From positions 620,001 through 684,000 of the forward strand of contig NZ_AP027731.1 in the NCBI RefSeq assembly GCF_030296595.1: a stretch of 64,000 nucleotides of DNA, in the 5' to 3' direction. This stretch comes from Naasia aerilata (lineage in GTDB: Bacteria; Actinomycetota; Actinomycetes; Actinomycetales; Microbacteriaceae). This document shows, piece after piece, positions 1 through 8,141 of this stretch. Position 1 is the stretch's first letter. Each line of letters starts with the position of its first letter. The notes beneath the pieces were generated by a model. That model had not been told where the DNA came from. It saw nothing but the letters and a program-made list of their open reading frames with translations, and did not search any database. The translations under genes were made by a program, and so were the position numbers.

Positions 1-136
1 GCGATGACGATCCCCCGCCCGCGCTCTCCCCGCCCATGGGCTCACGGTAAAGCCGTGAAGGCGCCGAGAGCCGCAGGCCGTCGGGCGTGTCTTCCCGACT
101 TGCGGCCTCATCAGGCCGAAGGAATCTGTCAGGCCC

Positions 137-787
137 TCACCAGGCGGGGAAGGGACGCAGCGCCGCCTCGCGGTCCGCGTCGGGGATGTGCGCGGCCTCG
201 GCCGGCACCCGTCCGCTCTTCCAGCGCCCCAGCACGGTGTCGCGCATCTCCTCGGCCACGAGCGCGAAGCAGAAGTGGTCGCGCCAGTCGCCGTTGATGT
301 GGATGAAGCGTCTGCGCAGGCCTTCGTAGCGGAAGCCGAGCTTCTCGACCACGCGCAGCGACTTGGCGTTCTCCGGCCGGATGCAGATCTCCATCCGGTG
401 CAGGCCGAGCTGCTGGAAGCAGTAGTCGGTGGTGAGCGCGACCGCGGTCGGGGTGGCTCCCGCGCCGGCGAAGCGCTCCGAGATCCAGTATCCGGTGGAC
501 GCCGAAGACGTCGAGCCGTAGGCGATGCCCGAGACGTTCAGCTGCCCGGCGAGCTCGCCGTCCACCTCGACGATGAAGGGCAGCCCCTGCCCCGACCTCG
601 CGTTGGTCTGCAGCGCCCGGATGCTCGCCCGCGTGTCGAAGCTCATCGGGCCGCGCGGGTTCGTCGCCTCCCACTCGCGGAGCCAGCCGCGGTTGTCGAG
701 CAGCTCGCGCTCGAGTGCGCGGGCGTCGCGCAGGCGGATCGGACGGACGGTGGTCCTTCCGTCCCGGAGGGTGGGAATGATGGCCAC
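137..787 (-). CDS. GNAT N-acetyltransferase, RimJ-like
   Basis: A 216-residue acetyltransferase of the RimJ/RimL branch of the GNAT superfamily, expected to transfer acetyl from acetyl-CoA to a protein N-terminus or small amine in the cytosol. The central part carries the usual acceptor-fold features, with a QLGLHRMEI segment followed by NAKSLRVVEKLGFRYEG, the typical RimJ C-terminal motif around the conserved Asn-x-x-Ser-x-x-V-x-E-K-L-G-F. Translation starts at GTG, 9 nt after the galU stop. No Shine-Dalgarno is visible; instead TAGCGT-N6-GTG suggests a leaderless start. Substrate cannot be predicted. In related genomes a moeA gene often separates galU from this gene; it is absent here (known from memory of the family, not shown by the sequence). 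Confidence 0.88.
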   Translation of the reverse strand: MAIIPTLRDGRTTVRPIRLRDARALERELLDNRGWLREWEATNPRGPMSFDTRASIRALQTNARSGQGLPFIVEVDGELAGQLNVSGIAYGSTSSASTGYWISERFAGAGATPTAVALTTDYCFQQLGLHRMEICIRPENAKSLRVVEKLGFRYEGLRRRFIHINGDWRDHFCFALVAEEMRDTVLGRWKSGRVPAEAAHIPDADREAALRPFPAW

Positions 788-793
788 GCGTCG

Positions 794-799
794 ACGCTA
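794..799 (-). promoter_or_regulatory. Leaderless -10 box for the acetyltransferase gene
   Basis: TAGCGT is followed by 6 nt and a GTG start. The first three bases are the TAG stop codon of galU, so the stop codon would double as part of the -10 box. This is inferred from spacing only. Confidence 0.4.
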
Positions 800-1687
800 C
801 GGCAGAGTCGCGACGAAATCGCGGAGCCAGGGGCGCAGGTCCGACCCGAGGTCGTCGCGCTCGGAGGCGAGCTGCACGATGGCCTTGATGTAGTCGATCT
901 TGTCGCCGGTGTCGTAGCGGCGGCCGCGGAACACGACGCCGTACACCCCGCCGGCCTCGCCGGTGGCGGCGAGGTGCTGGAGCGCATCGGTGAGCTGGAT
1001 CTCCCCGCCCTTGCCCGGCTCCGTCTTCTCGAGCACGTCGAACACCTCGGGTCGCAGCACGTAGCGGCCGATGATCGCGTAGTTCGACGGCGCATTCTCG
1101 GCCGAGGGCTTCTCGACGAGGCCGGTGATCCGCACCACGTCCTCCTCGTCGGTGGCCTCGACGGCGGCGGCGCCGTACAGGTGGATCTGGGAGGGCTCGA
1201 CCTCGAGCAGCGCCACGATGGTCGCATCGCGGGAGACCTGCTCCTCGATCATCCGCTTGAGCAGCGGGTCGCGTGCGTCGATGAGGTCGTCGCCGAGCAG
1301 CACCGCGAACGGCTCGTTGCCGACGTGCATGCGGGCGCGCAGGACGGCGTGGCCGAGGCCCTTCGGGTCGCCCTGCCGCACGTAGTGGATGTCGGCGAGA
1401 TCGGTCGACTCGTTGACCCGCTCGAGCTTGGCGAGGTCGCCCTTCGCCACCAGGGTCGCCTCGAGCTCGGCGACGCGGTCGAAGTGGTTCTCCAGCGCGT
1501 TCTTGTTCCGCCCCGTGATCATGAGGACATCCGTCAGGCCGGCCGCCACCGACTCCTCGACGACGTACTGGATCGCCGGCTTGTCGACGACCGGGAGCAT
1601 CTCCTTGGGCATCGCCTTGGTGGCAGGCAGGAAGCGGGTCCCAAGGCCGGCCGCAGGAATGACGGCCTTGGTGATCGGGGAAGGCAT
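797..1687 (-). CDS. galU: UTP-glucose-1-phosphate uridylyltransferase
   Basis: GalU makes UDP-glucose from UTP and glucose-1-phosphate, the precursor of cell-wall glycans, glycolipids and exopolysaccharide. The N-terminus has the nucleotidyltransferase signature AAGLGTRFLPATKAMPKEMLP, followed by KPAIQYVVEE and the catalytic VEKP segment. At 296 residues it is normal length. An in-frame ATG eight codons upstream (1711) gives an atypical N-terminal extension; I prefer ATG 1687 because the family starts just before ITKAVIPAAG and a TAACCT-N7-ATG leaderless signal fits. It is divergent from the folate cyclo-ligase gene and is followed by the acetyltransferase. Confidence 0.95.
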   Translation of the reverse strand: MPSPITKAVIPAAGLGTRFLPATKAMPKEMLPVVDKPAIQYVVEESVAAGLTDVLMITGRNKNALENHFDRVAELEATLVAKGDLAKLERVNESTDLADIHYVRQGDPKGLGHAVLRARMHVGNEPFAVLLGDDLIDARDPLLKRMIEEQVSRDATIVALLEVEPSQIHLYGAAAVEATDEEDVVRITGLVEKPSAENAPSNYAIIGRYVLRPEVFDVLEKTEPGKGGEIQLTDALQHLAATGEAGGVYGVVFRGRRYDTGDKIDYIKAIVQLASERDDLGSDLRPWLRDFVATLP

Positions 1688-1694
1688 ACTCGCA

Positions 1695-1700
1695 AGGTTA
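1695..1700 (-). promoter_or_regulatory. Leaderless -10 box for galU
   Basis: TAACCT lies 7 nt before ATG 1687. It faces the oppositely oriented TAGGAT box of the next gene, so the two divergent genes share a very compact promoter region of about 40 bp. Confidence 0.4.
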
Positions 1701-1715
1701 TCGGGCGACACGCCC

Positions 1716-1721
1716 TAGGAT
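1716..1721 (+). promoter_or_regulatory. Leaderless -10 box for folate cyclo-ligase
   Basis: TAGGAT-N6-ATG. The AGGA inside it could alternatively act as a weak ribosome binding site, so leaderless initiation is likely but not certain. Confidence 0.4.
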
Positions 1722-1727
1722 CAGAGC

Positions 1728-2327
1728 ATGCCGGCCGACGCAGGGCACCAAAAGAGGGCACTTCGAGCCGATCTGCGGGAGCGCAGGCGCAATCTGACCT
1801 CCTCGGAGCGGTCAGGCGCAGCCGAAGGACTCACCCGAAACCTCATCGCTCTGACCGAGTCGACGGGCGCCCGTTCGGTGTCCTGCTACCTGTCCGCGAA
1901 GGACGAGCCGGACACTCGGGCCTTCCTCGCCTGGGCCACGGAGCACGGCGTGCGCGCCCTGCTGCCCATCTCGCGAGCCGACGGACTGCTGGACTGGACG
2001 GTCTACACCGGCGAGGACGAGGAGATCGGCCTCTACGGGATGCCCGAGCCGGCAGCGGGCGAGCTGCTGCCCCCGAGCGCGATCAACGACGTCGACCTGA
2101 TCCTGGTTCCGGCCGCGTGCGTCGACCTGCAGGGCATGCGGATGGGCTGGGGACGCGGCTACTTCGACAAGACCCTCGGCTCCATGGAGAAGTGCCCTCC
2201 GGTCTACGCGGTAGTCTTCGACACCGAGGTGATCGACGAGACGCCCCGCGAACGCCACGATCAGCCGGTGAACGGGGCGGTGACGCCCGCGCGGATCCTC
2301 CGCTTCTCCTCCCCGTCCCGATCCTGA
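1728..2327 (+). CDS. 5-formyltetrahydrofolate cyclo-ligase
   Basis: ATP-dependent enzyme that converts 5-formyl-THF to 5,10-methenyl-THF (MTHFS family), a cytosolic salvage step of one-carbon metabolism. The 199-residue protein has the N-terminal basic K/R-rich helix (RALRADLRERRR) and the diagnostic C-terminal motif MGWGRGYFDKTL with nearby LVPAACVD. The order galU / cyclo-ligase / fmdB / mscL is common in Microbacteriaceae. Confidence 0.93.
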   Translation: MPADAGHQKRALRADLRERRRNLTSSERSGAAEGLTRNLIALTESTGARSVSCYLSAKDEPDTRAFLAWATEHGVRALLPISRADGLLDWTVYTGEDEEIGLYGMPEPAAGELLPPSAINDVDLILVPAACVDLQGMRMGWGRGYFDKTLGSMEKCPPVYAVVFDTEVIDETPRERHDQPVNGAVTPARILRFSSPSRS

Positions 2328-2349
2328 TCGTCCGGAGTCCTCCCCAGCT

Positions 2350-2721
2350 ATGCCCACCTATGCCTACAAGTGCCCGTCCTGCGGCAACGCCTTCGACATC
2401 GTCCAGTCGTTCAGTGACTCGGCCCTCACCGTCTGCGACGTCTGCGGAGGCCAGCTGCGCAAGGTGTTCAGCCCGGTCGGCGTGACGTTCAACGGCTCCG
2501 GGTTCTATCGCACCGACTCTCGCGCGAAGACGTCGTCCGGCACCTCGGACTCCGGATCGAAGAGCTCCGGATCGTCCGATTCGAGCTCGAGCGGCTCCAG
2601 CAGCTCGGGAACGAGCGGCTCCGGCTCGAACGGTTCCGGCTCGGGCGGATCCGGCTCGGGCGGCTCCGGCGGCTCCGGCTCGAGCGCCCCGTCGACGACG
2701 TCGGCGCCGGCGGCGTCGTGA
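2350..2721 (+). CDS. FmdB-family zinc-ribbon protein with Ser/Gly tail
   Basis: A 123-residue small regulatory-type protein. Residues 1-45 form the FmdB zinc ribbon, with two CxxC pairs (Cys8/Cys11 and Cys29/Cys32) that should hold zinc. From about residue 58 the protein becomes a low-complexity Ser/Gly-rich tail, longer than in many homologues and probably disordered. Its stop overlaps the GTG start of mscL (GTGA), so the two are translationally coupled. The molecular role of the family is not established. Confidence 0.88.
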   Translation: MPTYAYKCPSCGNAFDIVQSFSDSALTVCDVCGGQLRKVFSPVGVTFNGSGFYRTDSRAKTSSGTSDSGSKSSGSSDSSSSGSSSSGTSGSGSNGSGSGGSGSGGSGGSGSSAPSTTSAPAAS

Positions 2722-3233
2722 CCGGCCCCAAGAAGGAGGCGGGAGCCTTCGCCGGGTTCAAGGAGTTCGTCCTGCGCGGCAACGTGCTGGATCTCGCCGT
2801 CGCCGTCGTGGTGGGCGCCGCCTTCACCGCGATCGTCAACGCCATCGTGACCGGGCTGTTCAACCCGGCGATCGGCGCCCTGTTCAACGCGGAGTCCCTC
2901 AGCAAGGCGCTCGTGTGGCCCATCCCCACGATCAGCGGTGGAACGGCGAAGATCCAGTTCGGGCTGATCCTCGCCGCGATCCTCCAGTTCCTCATCGTGG
3001 CGGTCGTCGTCTACTTCGTCCTCGTCGTGCCGCTGAACAGGCTCAAGCGCATCGCCTTCGCGCGCGAGCAGAACGCGCCGACCGAGTCGGAGGCGGCGCC
3101 GCTGCCACCGAGCGAGGCGGAGCTCCTGCTGCAGATCCGCGACCTGCTCGCCGCCCAGGCCGACAAGGACGTCGTCCCGACGACCACCGGCAAGCACGCG
3201 ATCATCGTCCAGGAGCCGAAGCCCGCCTCCTGA
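2718..3233 (+). CDS. mscL: Large-conductance mechanosensitive channel
   Basis: MscL homopentameric membrane channel that opens under membrane tension to release solutes during hypo-osmotic shock. N-terminal amphipathic segment (FKEFVLRGNVLDLAVAV) leads into TM1 (about residues 22-45); TM2 is at about residues 83-106 (ILAAILQFLIVAVVVYFVL), followed by a C-terminal helix LLLQIRDLLAAQ. At 171 residues it is longer than E. coli MscL because of an extended C-terminus, as usual in Actinobacteria. The GTG start overlaps the fmdB stop. Confidence 0.95.
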   Translation: MTGPKKEAGAFAGFKEFVLRGNVLDLAVAVVVGAAFTAIVNAIVTGLFNPAIGALFNAESLSKALVWPIPTISGGTAKIQFGLILAAILQFLIVAVVVYFVLVVPLNRLKRIAFAREQNAPTESEAAPLPPSEAELLLQIRDLLAAQADKDVVPTTTGKHAIIVQEPKPAS

Positions 3234-3266
3234 CCGTCGCCGCCCGATCCGGGTAGCGGTCGTCGG

Positions 3267-3443
3267 TCAGTAGTGGGGCGGCTTGTCCTGGATCAGGCGG
3301 TCGTCGTTGGGGCCTCTGCGGTCGCCCCACGACTCCTCCGCGTCCTCCCGGGACAGCTCGACGCGGCCGGGTGCCTGCGGGGCAGGGTCGGATCCGGGCA
3401 CCGGCTCGGTGCGGACCCGGCGGCTCTTGCGCGGTTCTGCCAC
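3267..3443 (-). CDS. Small conserved hypothetical protein (58 aa)
   Basis: A short frame beginning (V/M)AEPRKSRRVR and ending DDRLIQDKPPHY. It is hydrophilic, with a basic N-terminus and a short acidic middle (SREDAEESWGDRRGPND), and has no membrane segment. I recall similar short proteins ending in DKPPHW/Y in Microbacteriaceae, but cannot verify this here. It starts 9 nt after the helicase stop. TAGGGT-N6-GTG gives a leaderless start whose TAG is the helicase stop codon. Function unknown. Confidence 0.6.
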   Translation of the reverse strand: MAEPRKSRRVRTEPVPGSDPAPQAPGRVELSREDAEESWGDRRGPNDDRLIQDKPPHY

Positions 3444-3449
3444 GCCCGA

Positions 3450-3455
3450 ACCCTA
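3450..3455 (-). promoter_or_regulatory. Leaderless -10 box for the 58-aa protein
   Basis: TAGGGT-N6-GTG; the TAG is the stop codon of the upstream helicase-like gene. Inferred from sequence pattern. Confidence 0.4.
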
Positions 3456-6400
3456 GCCCGCGATGACGGGAATGGCCTCGGTCTGCGGAGCCAGGTGCCG
3501 GGCGCCCAGGGCGATCCCGATCCGCAGCGCGACAGCGCCCGGGTCGGCGAACAGCTCAAAGCTGTGCACGCGCAGGTAGTGCCAGCCCAGTCGCTTGAGC
3601 ATCTCGGGCCGCAGGCGGAGCGCCTCGCGCAGGCTCATGCCGTCGCCGACGGTGGCGTCCGTCTCGATGGCGATGGCGCGGCCCTGGTACGACGCCACGA
3701 GACCCAGGCGGCCCCGGTAGCTGAGCGCGACCTCGAGGCCGAGCGCCTGCAGGCGGCGCGACAGGTCGACGAGCATCGCGTCGCTCTCGTCCGACTCGGG
3801 CTGCTCCGCGGTGCGCTTCTCCGCCTCCTCCAGGACCTCGGCGAGGGCGAGGACCCCGTGGGCCATCCGGTCCGGGGTGATGTCCTCCGGGCGGAAGCAG
3901 GAGACGATGACGAGCGAGCGCCGTGCGCGGGTGACCGCGGACGCGAGCAGGCGATCGCCGCCCGGCTTCCCGAGGGGGCCGAAGCCGGAGAGCATGCGCC
4001 CGTGCGGCGTGCGTCCGTAGCCGATGGAGAGGATGACCCGGTCGCGGCTGAGCGCGACGGCCTGCTCCAGCGTCACGACCATGAACGGCTCGGCCTGCTC
4101 CTTGAGGAAGAAGTCGGTGACCTCGACGCGCTTCGCGACGGCGCGGAGGACGGCGGCCTGGACCCGCACGGCGTGCTTCTGGCTCGCGGTGACGACGAGG
4201 AGCGACTCCTTGGGGCGGTTGACGGCGTGATCGAGGACGAGCTCGACGACGCGGTTCACCTCGGCGTCGACGCTCTCGACGGAGCCGCTGTCCGACTCCG
4301 GCATCCCGAAGCCGTCCTGCACGTAGTCGAGCACGAGGCTGGGCCGGCCGAGGAACGTCCCCGCCCAGGGCATCGACTGGATCTTGCCGCCGTAGAAGCG
4401 CCGGTTGACGAGCTCAGCGAGGTCCTGGCCTCCCGCGCGGTAGCTCCGGGTGAGCTCGAGGGTGGGCAGCAGCTCGCCCAGCCGCGACAGCGCCGACTGG
4501 GCGTGACGCTCGTCCAGCTCCGCCTGGGTGTGCTCGACGCCGGGTGCCTCGCTCGTGAGGTCCTGCACCGCGGTGCGGAACTCCACGGGCGTCTGGGTCA
4601 CCGGGTCGCCGAGGACGACCACCTGCTTGGCGCGGCGGATGGCGCCGAGCGTCTCGGCGACGCTCACCGAGCCGGCGTCGAGCAGGAACACGGCGTCGAA
4701 GGGGATCTCGTCGGAGATGGATGCGACGTCGTAGGGGGATGCGAGCCAGACGGGCGCGACGAGGCGGGAGAGGTGCGGCGCCGCCTTGTGCAGGCTGGTG
4801 GCGTCGGCGTGCCCGCCCTTGAGCAGCTCCTTGAGCGCGGCGGCCTCCTCGGGCCAGTCGACGACGCCGATCTTCCACGCCTCCGCGAGCGTCCACGCGA
4901 GGTGCGGGGCGTTGCCCGCCGCGTGGGCCTCGTCGACGAGGCGGAAGTCCGCCTCCAGCCGGTCGAGGACCCGGGTGTTGGCGCCGAGCAGCGCCTTGTC
5001 GGTCGCGAGCATGCGCTCGAGCACCGACGTCCACCAGGTGAGCTCGAGCTCGATCTCGACCTGGTCCTCGGGCACGTGGCGCCGGGCGAGGTCGTCGAGC
5101 AGCGGGTCGAGGTCGAGCGCGCGGAGGTTGCCCACGAGCGCGGTGCGCTCCTGCAGGTTCTGCAGGACCTCGGAGTCGGCGGCGAGCCCGTCGAGCAGTT
5201 CGAGGAGCTGCGGGAGAGGCATCGTCGCGAGGGACCGGGAGGACGCGGCGAGGCCGAGGGGCTCGTCGAGGGTCGCGAGGTCCGCGGCGACGCGCTGGTA
5301 GCCGACCTGGACGTCGCCGATGCCGACCGGCACCTCGGGGGTGACGCCGGAGGTGACGAAGCGCTGGAACAGCACGCGCTGCTGCTGGATGCGGATGAGC
5401 GCGTCGTGCAGGTCCGCGACGTGCACACCCGGGCGCACGTACTCCTTGGCCAGCTTGCGCAGGCGCCTGCGGTTGCCGCCGCTCATGGCCTCGGCCTCGC
5501 GGCGCGGACCGGTGGCGGCGATGAGCTCGCCGAGCGACCGGTCGAAGACGACGGGCTGGAAGCGGTCGAGCGTCTCCCGGATGTCGAGGAGCAGGCGCAG
5601 GTAGATGCCGAGCTCAGAGATCGTCTCGAACGGGCGCAGCCGGGTCTTTCCGATGAGCTCGTTGGCGCGCTCGAGCAGGCGCGGCACGTCCGTGCCCGCC
5701 AGCCGGCGCGCCAGAGCGTGGGCGTTCGCGGCGGCGGACGAGGTGGCGAAGGAGGCGCCGTACCAGGGCGAGTCCCCGGGCCCGTAGCGGAACTCCCCAG
5801 CCGGGCGGCGCGGACCAGGGTCTGCGCCGCGCCCGCCCGATCCGAGGCAAGTGCCTCGATGGCGCGGTCGGTGAGTCGGGACGTGGTCTGCGGAGGCTCG
5901 GGCAGCAGCGACAGGCGCGCGAGCTCGGAGAGGGCGTCGAGGGCGGAGACGCCCAGCACAGGGTCCTCCCGCGTGAGCGCCTCGCGGTAGTCGAGCAGGA
6001 CGCTGCGGAGGCGCACGAGGGCCTCGTCGACCTCCGCGTTGTTGGTCTGGGTCGCCTTCTCGTTGCGGCTGATCGCCTGGATGACGTCGCGGCGGACGGA
6101 GCGCGGCGAGACCGCGATGCCGGGCAGCCCTGTCTCGGTGAGCCTCGCGGTGAGGGCGGTCAGCGTGGCGTGGCGGGGGCTGACGACGAGCACGCGACGG
6201 TGCTGGGACACCAGGCAGCCGAGGGCGTTCACGATGGTCTGCGTCGCGCCGGTGCCGGGCAGCGTCTTGACGACGACCGAGTGTCCGGCGGCGATCTGCG
6301 AGACGACGAACTCCTGCTCCGGGTCGGCGTCGAGCACGAGGGTGTCGCTGCCGGGCGGCCGCTCGTCCTGGGACACTGGGTCGGCGGGCGCGTAGGCGAC

Positions 6401-7207
6401 CCCGATGGCCGCGCGGGCGGTCGGGTTGCCGGCGAGCGCGTCGATGACGGGGTGCTCGAGGTTCGCGATGTCGGCGAGCATCCGCGGCGCGACATCCGCG
6501 AAGGAGGAGGCGACGAGGCGCGGGTGCACCGAGAACCAGGCGAGGTGCGAGGTGAGGCCGCGGAGGCGGTCGATGGCGGCCTGGGGCTTGAACGTGGTCC
6601 CGGTCCCGGCCAGCGCGACGAAGGCGCCCGGGTCGAGGGTGATCTGGAACTGCTCGTGCAGCGCGCGGGCGAGCGCCGGGTTCAGGTACGGCATGCCCTT
6701 GAGGCGCAGCTCGAAGTCGCGCCCGTAGCGGCGCAGCGCGAGGGGACGCAGCAGGAGCGGAGCTCGGTACTCCTTCTTCTCGTGCTTCCACTCGGCGATG
6801 CCGATGGCGAGGTGGATCGAGTCGATGCCGCGCGTGGAGTTGAGCTCGACGCCCTTCGCGGTCATGTTCGACGCTGCGATGCTGGCGCTGCGGAATGCCA
6901 GGTCGTCGCGGATGAGGCTCGACAGCAGCGTCGTCTTGCCGGTGATGAACTGGGCGAGCCCGCCCGGGTGGGTCGTGCCGAGCTCGATGCGCGTCCGGGG
7001 CGAGTCGACGAAGTGCAGCAGCGGCGACGGTCCGCCGATCCCGGCGAGCTCCTCGCGCCACTTGTCCCACTGCGCCTGACCGATGTTGACGGGGGTCACT
7101 CGAGGGTCCCCCACACTGATCGCTTCGGGGGTCACCGGCGCAGGCGTCGCTCGAGCGACGACGGATTCCGAGAACTCGTCGTCGCTCTTCCTGCCCACCC
7201 ACGCCAC
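3453..7207 (-). CDS. SF1 helicase-like protein with C-terminal nuclease-like domain (one frame break)
   Basis: Repaired, this encodes about 1250 residues. The N-terminal half has the helicase ATP-binding region (SVVVKTLPGTGATQT), but the Walker A lysine is replaced by Ala and the Walker B position reads FDAVFLLDAGS rather than DE. Later motifs are recognisable: VVVLGDPVTQTP (III), LTRSYRAGGQDLAELVNRRFY (IV) and SAVTRARRSLVIVS (VI). The C-terminal 100 residues (AIAIETDATVG, MLKRLGWHYLRVHS) resemble the PDDEXK-like end domain of such helicases. One base is missing in the C run at 5795-5798; adding it joins RAARLGE to FRYGPGDSP. The start is GTG 7207 (TACAGT-N7-GTG), with ATG 7231 as alternative. 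Probably nucleic-acid remodelling; ATPase activity is doubtful. Confidence 0.8.
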
Positions 7208-7214
7208 ATCGGCC

Positions 7215-7220
7215 ACTGTA
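7215..7220 (-). promoter_or_regulatory. Leaderless -10 box for helicase-like gene
   Basis: TACAGT followed by 7 nt and GTG 7207. It favours the shorter start over ATG 7231. Confidence 0.35.
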
Positions 7221-7336
7221 TGCGGCAACAACCGGGAAACCCGGGAGGACAGGGGAGTTTTGCGAACCCCGGATGGGGGCGTGTCGAACCGCCCGCGGCG
7301 CGGCGGCCTTTGGCACGCGCGCGCGACGGCCCGCCT

Positions 7337-7342
7337 CGTAGA
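7337..7342 (+). promoter_or_regulatory. Probable -10 box of tRNA-Arg
   Basis: TAGACT lies 11 nt upstream of the tRNA 5' end. No convincing -35 at 17 nt is visible. Confidence 0.35.
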
Positions 7343-7353
7343 CTGGGCGGCGC

Positions 7354-7427
7354 CAGCCTCTGTAGCTCAATGGAAGAGCAGTTCCGTCCTAAGGAAACGG
7401 TTGGGGGTTCGAGTCCCTCCAGGGGCA
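7354..7427 (+). tRNA. tRNA-Arg (anticodon CCT)
   Basis: A full cloverleaf can be drawn: acceptor GCCTCTG/CAGGGGC, D stem GCTC/GAGC, anticodon loop GTCCTAA with anticodon CCT at 7388-7390, and T arm GGGGG-TTCGAGT-CCCTC, with discriminator A and no encoded CCA. It reads AGG codons. Its 3' 19 nt are copied twice more downstream at 123-bp spacing. Confidence 0.95.
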
Positions 7428-7672
7428 CATGGATCGAAGGTCCGCCACGGGCGGGCGTTCGATCCATCTGCGTCTCGAGGATCGAGAAGCTCTTCGCGGG
7501 GTGGGCCCACGGCGCATGCTTGCGCCGGGGATCGAGTCCCTCCAGGGGCACATGGATCGAAGGTCCGCCACGGGCGGGCGTTCGATCCATTTGCGTCTGG
7601 AGGATCGAGAAACTTCTCGCGGGGTGGGCCCACGCGCCATGCTTGGCGCGGGGATCGAGTCCCTCCGGGGGC
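7409..7672 (+). repeat. 123-bp tandem repeat that copies the tRNA-Arg 3' end
   Basis: Two units (7409-7531, 7532-7654) and the beginning of a third (7655-7672). Each begins with the tRNA 3' end (TCGAGTCCCTCC-R-GGGGC), then a hairpin with arms ATGGATCGAA/TTCGATCCAT (7429-7467 and 7552-7590), then a GTGGGCCCAC palindrome and a last hairpin. The last hairpin differs between units but stays paired: GGCGCA-TGCT-TGCGCC in unit 1, CGCGCC-ATGCTT-GGCGCG in unit 2. The first hairpin may end the tRNA transcript. Protein-like frames across this block are artefacts. Confidence 0.9.
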
Positions 7673-7687
7673 GGAAGGGGCGAGGGC

Positions 7688-7921
7688 ATGGACGTCTCCT
7701 CAATAGTCGCGGGTACGGTGATCGTCGGCTTCGGGGTGTTCGCCTTCGTCTTCCGCGAGGCCTATTCGCGGCGACTCAAGAGGAGGTGGAGCGCCATGTA
7801 CGGCGCCTTCGGTCGCGCCCAGGGTGCGCGAACCTCCCCTGCTCGGGTCGGTCGTTCGGCCCTGGTAGTGATCGCTTTCGGCATCGGATCCATCGTGAAG
7901 GGTCTCCTGTATCGGCCGTAG
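7688..7921 (+). CDS. Small hypothetical membrane protein (77 aa)
   Basis: ATG 7688 is preceded by a purine-rich GGAAGGGGCGAGGG stretch that can serve as ribosome binding site. The product has a predicted N-terminal membrane helix (SIVAGTVIVGFGVFAFVF), a basic cytoplasmic loop (YSRRLKRRW) and a second helix near the C-terminus (ALVVIAFGIGSIVKGLL). I do not recognise a family. It starts right after the third tRNA-end copy. Confidence 0.55.
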   Translation: MDVSSIVAGTVIVGFGVFAFVFREAYSRRLKRRWSAMYGAFGRAQGARTSPARVGRSALVVIAFGIGSIVKGLLYRP

Positions 7922-7939
7922 GCGGCGCCTGCATTCCGA

Positions 7940-8039
7940 CGCCGATCAGGAGATTCCACGCCGTTCAGGCACGTCGGCCGTTTTCGCACGCCGTTCAGGA
8001 CGACACGCCGCCGCACAGGACGCCGACTCCTGATCGGCG
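7940..8039. repeat. Inverted repeat enclosing ACGCCGNTCAGG motifs
   Basis: Perfect 13-bp arms CGCCGATCAGGAG (7940-7952) and its complement (8027-8039) enclose 74 bp. Inside, CACGCCGTTCAGG occurs at 7957-7969 and 7987-7999, and a degenerate form near 8004-8020. The region lies between two genes with no obvious promoter role. Confidence 0.75.
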
Positions 8040-8141
8040 CGAGTGGCAGCAGTCGATGCAACCATGACCTCTTGACGGTCCACTTGTTTTTTGCAAGCGT
8101 GTACAGCGTCCACATACGGGACCTACGAGAGGGAAGAGACC

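Noticed and set aside
3273..5990. Very long open frames opposite the helicase-like gene (and similar long antisense frames elsewhere)
   Set aside because: In DNA of this GC content antisense frames stay open by chance; their composition is Arg/Ala/Gly-rich without motifs and they follow the codon pattern of the real gene.
7428..7672. Possible CRISPR array
   Set aside because: There are only two near-identical 123-bp units, with no short repeats separated by unique spacers and no cas genes.
7132..7703. Overlapping protein-like frames with repeated GGPSIHVPLEGLDP-type segments
   Set aside because: They run across tRNA-Arg and the 123-bp repeat on both strands; the apparent amino-acid repeats are only the translated DNA repeat.
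7354..8140. Genomic-island boundary at tRNA-Arg
   Set aside because: The tRNA end is duplicated, but no integrase, phage or transfer gene follows within the window, and the downstream genes have ordinary composition.
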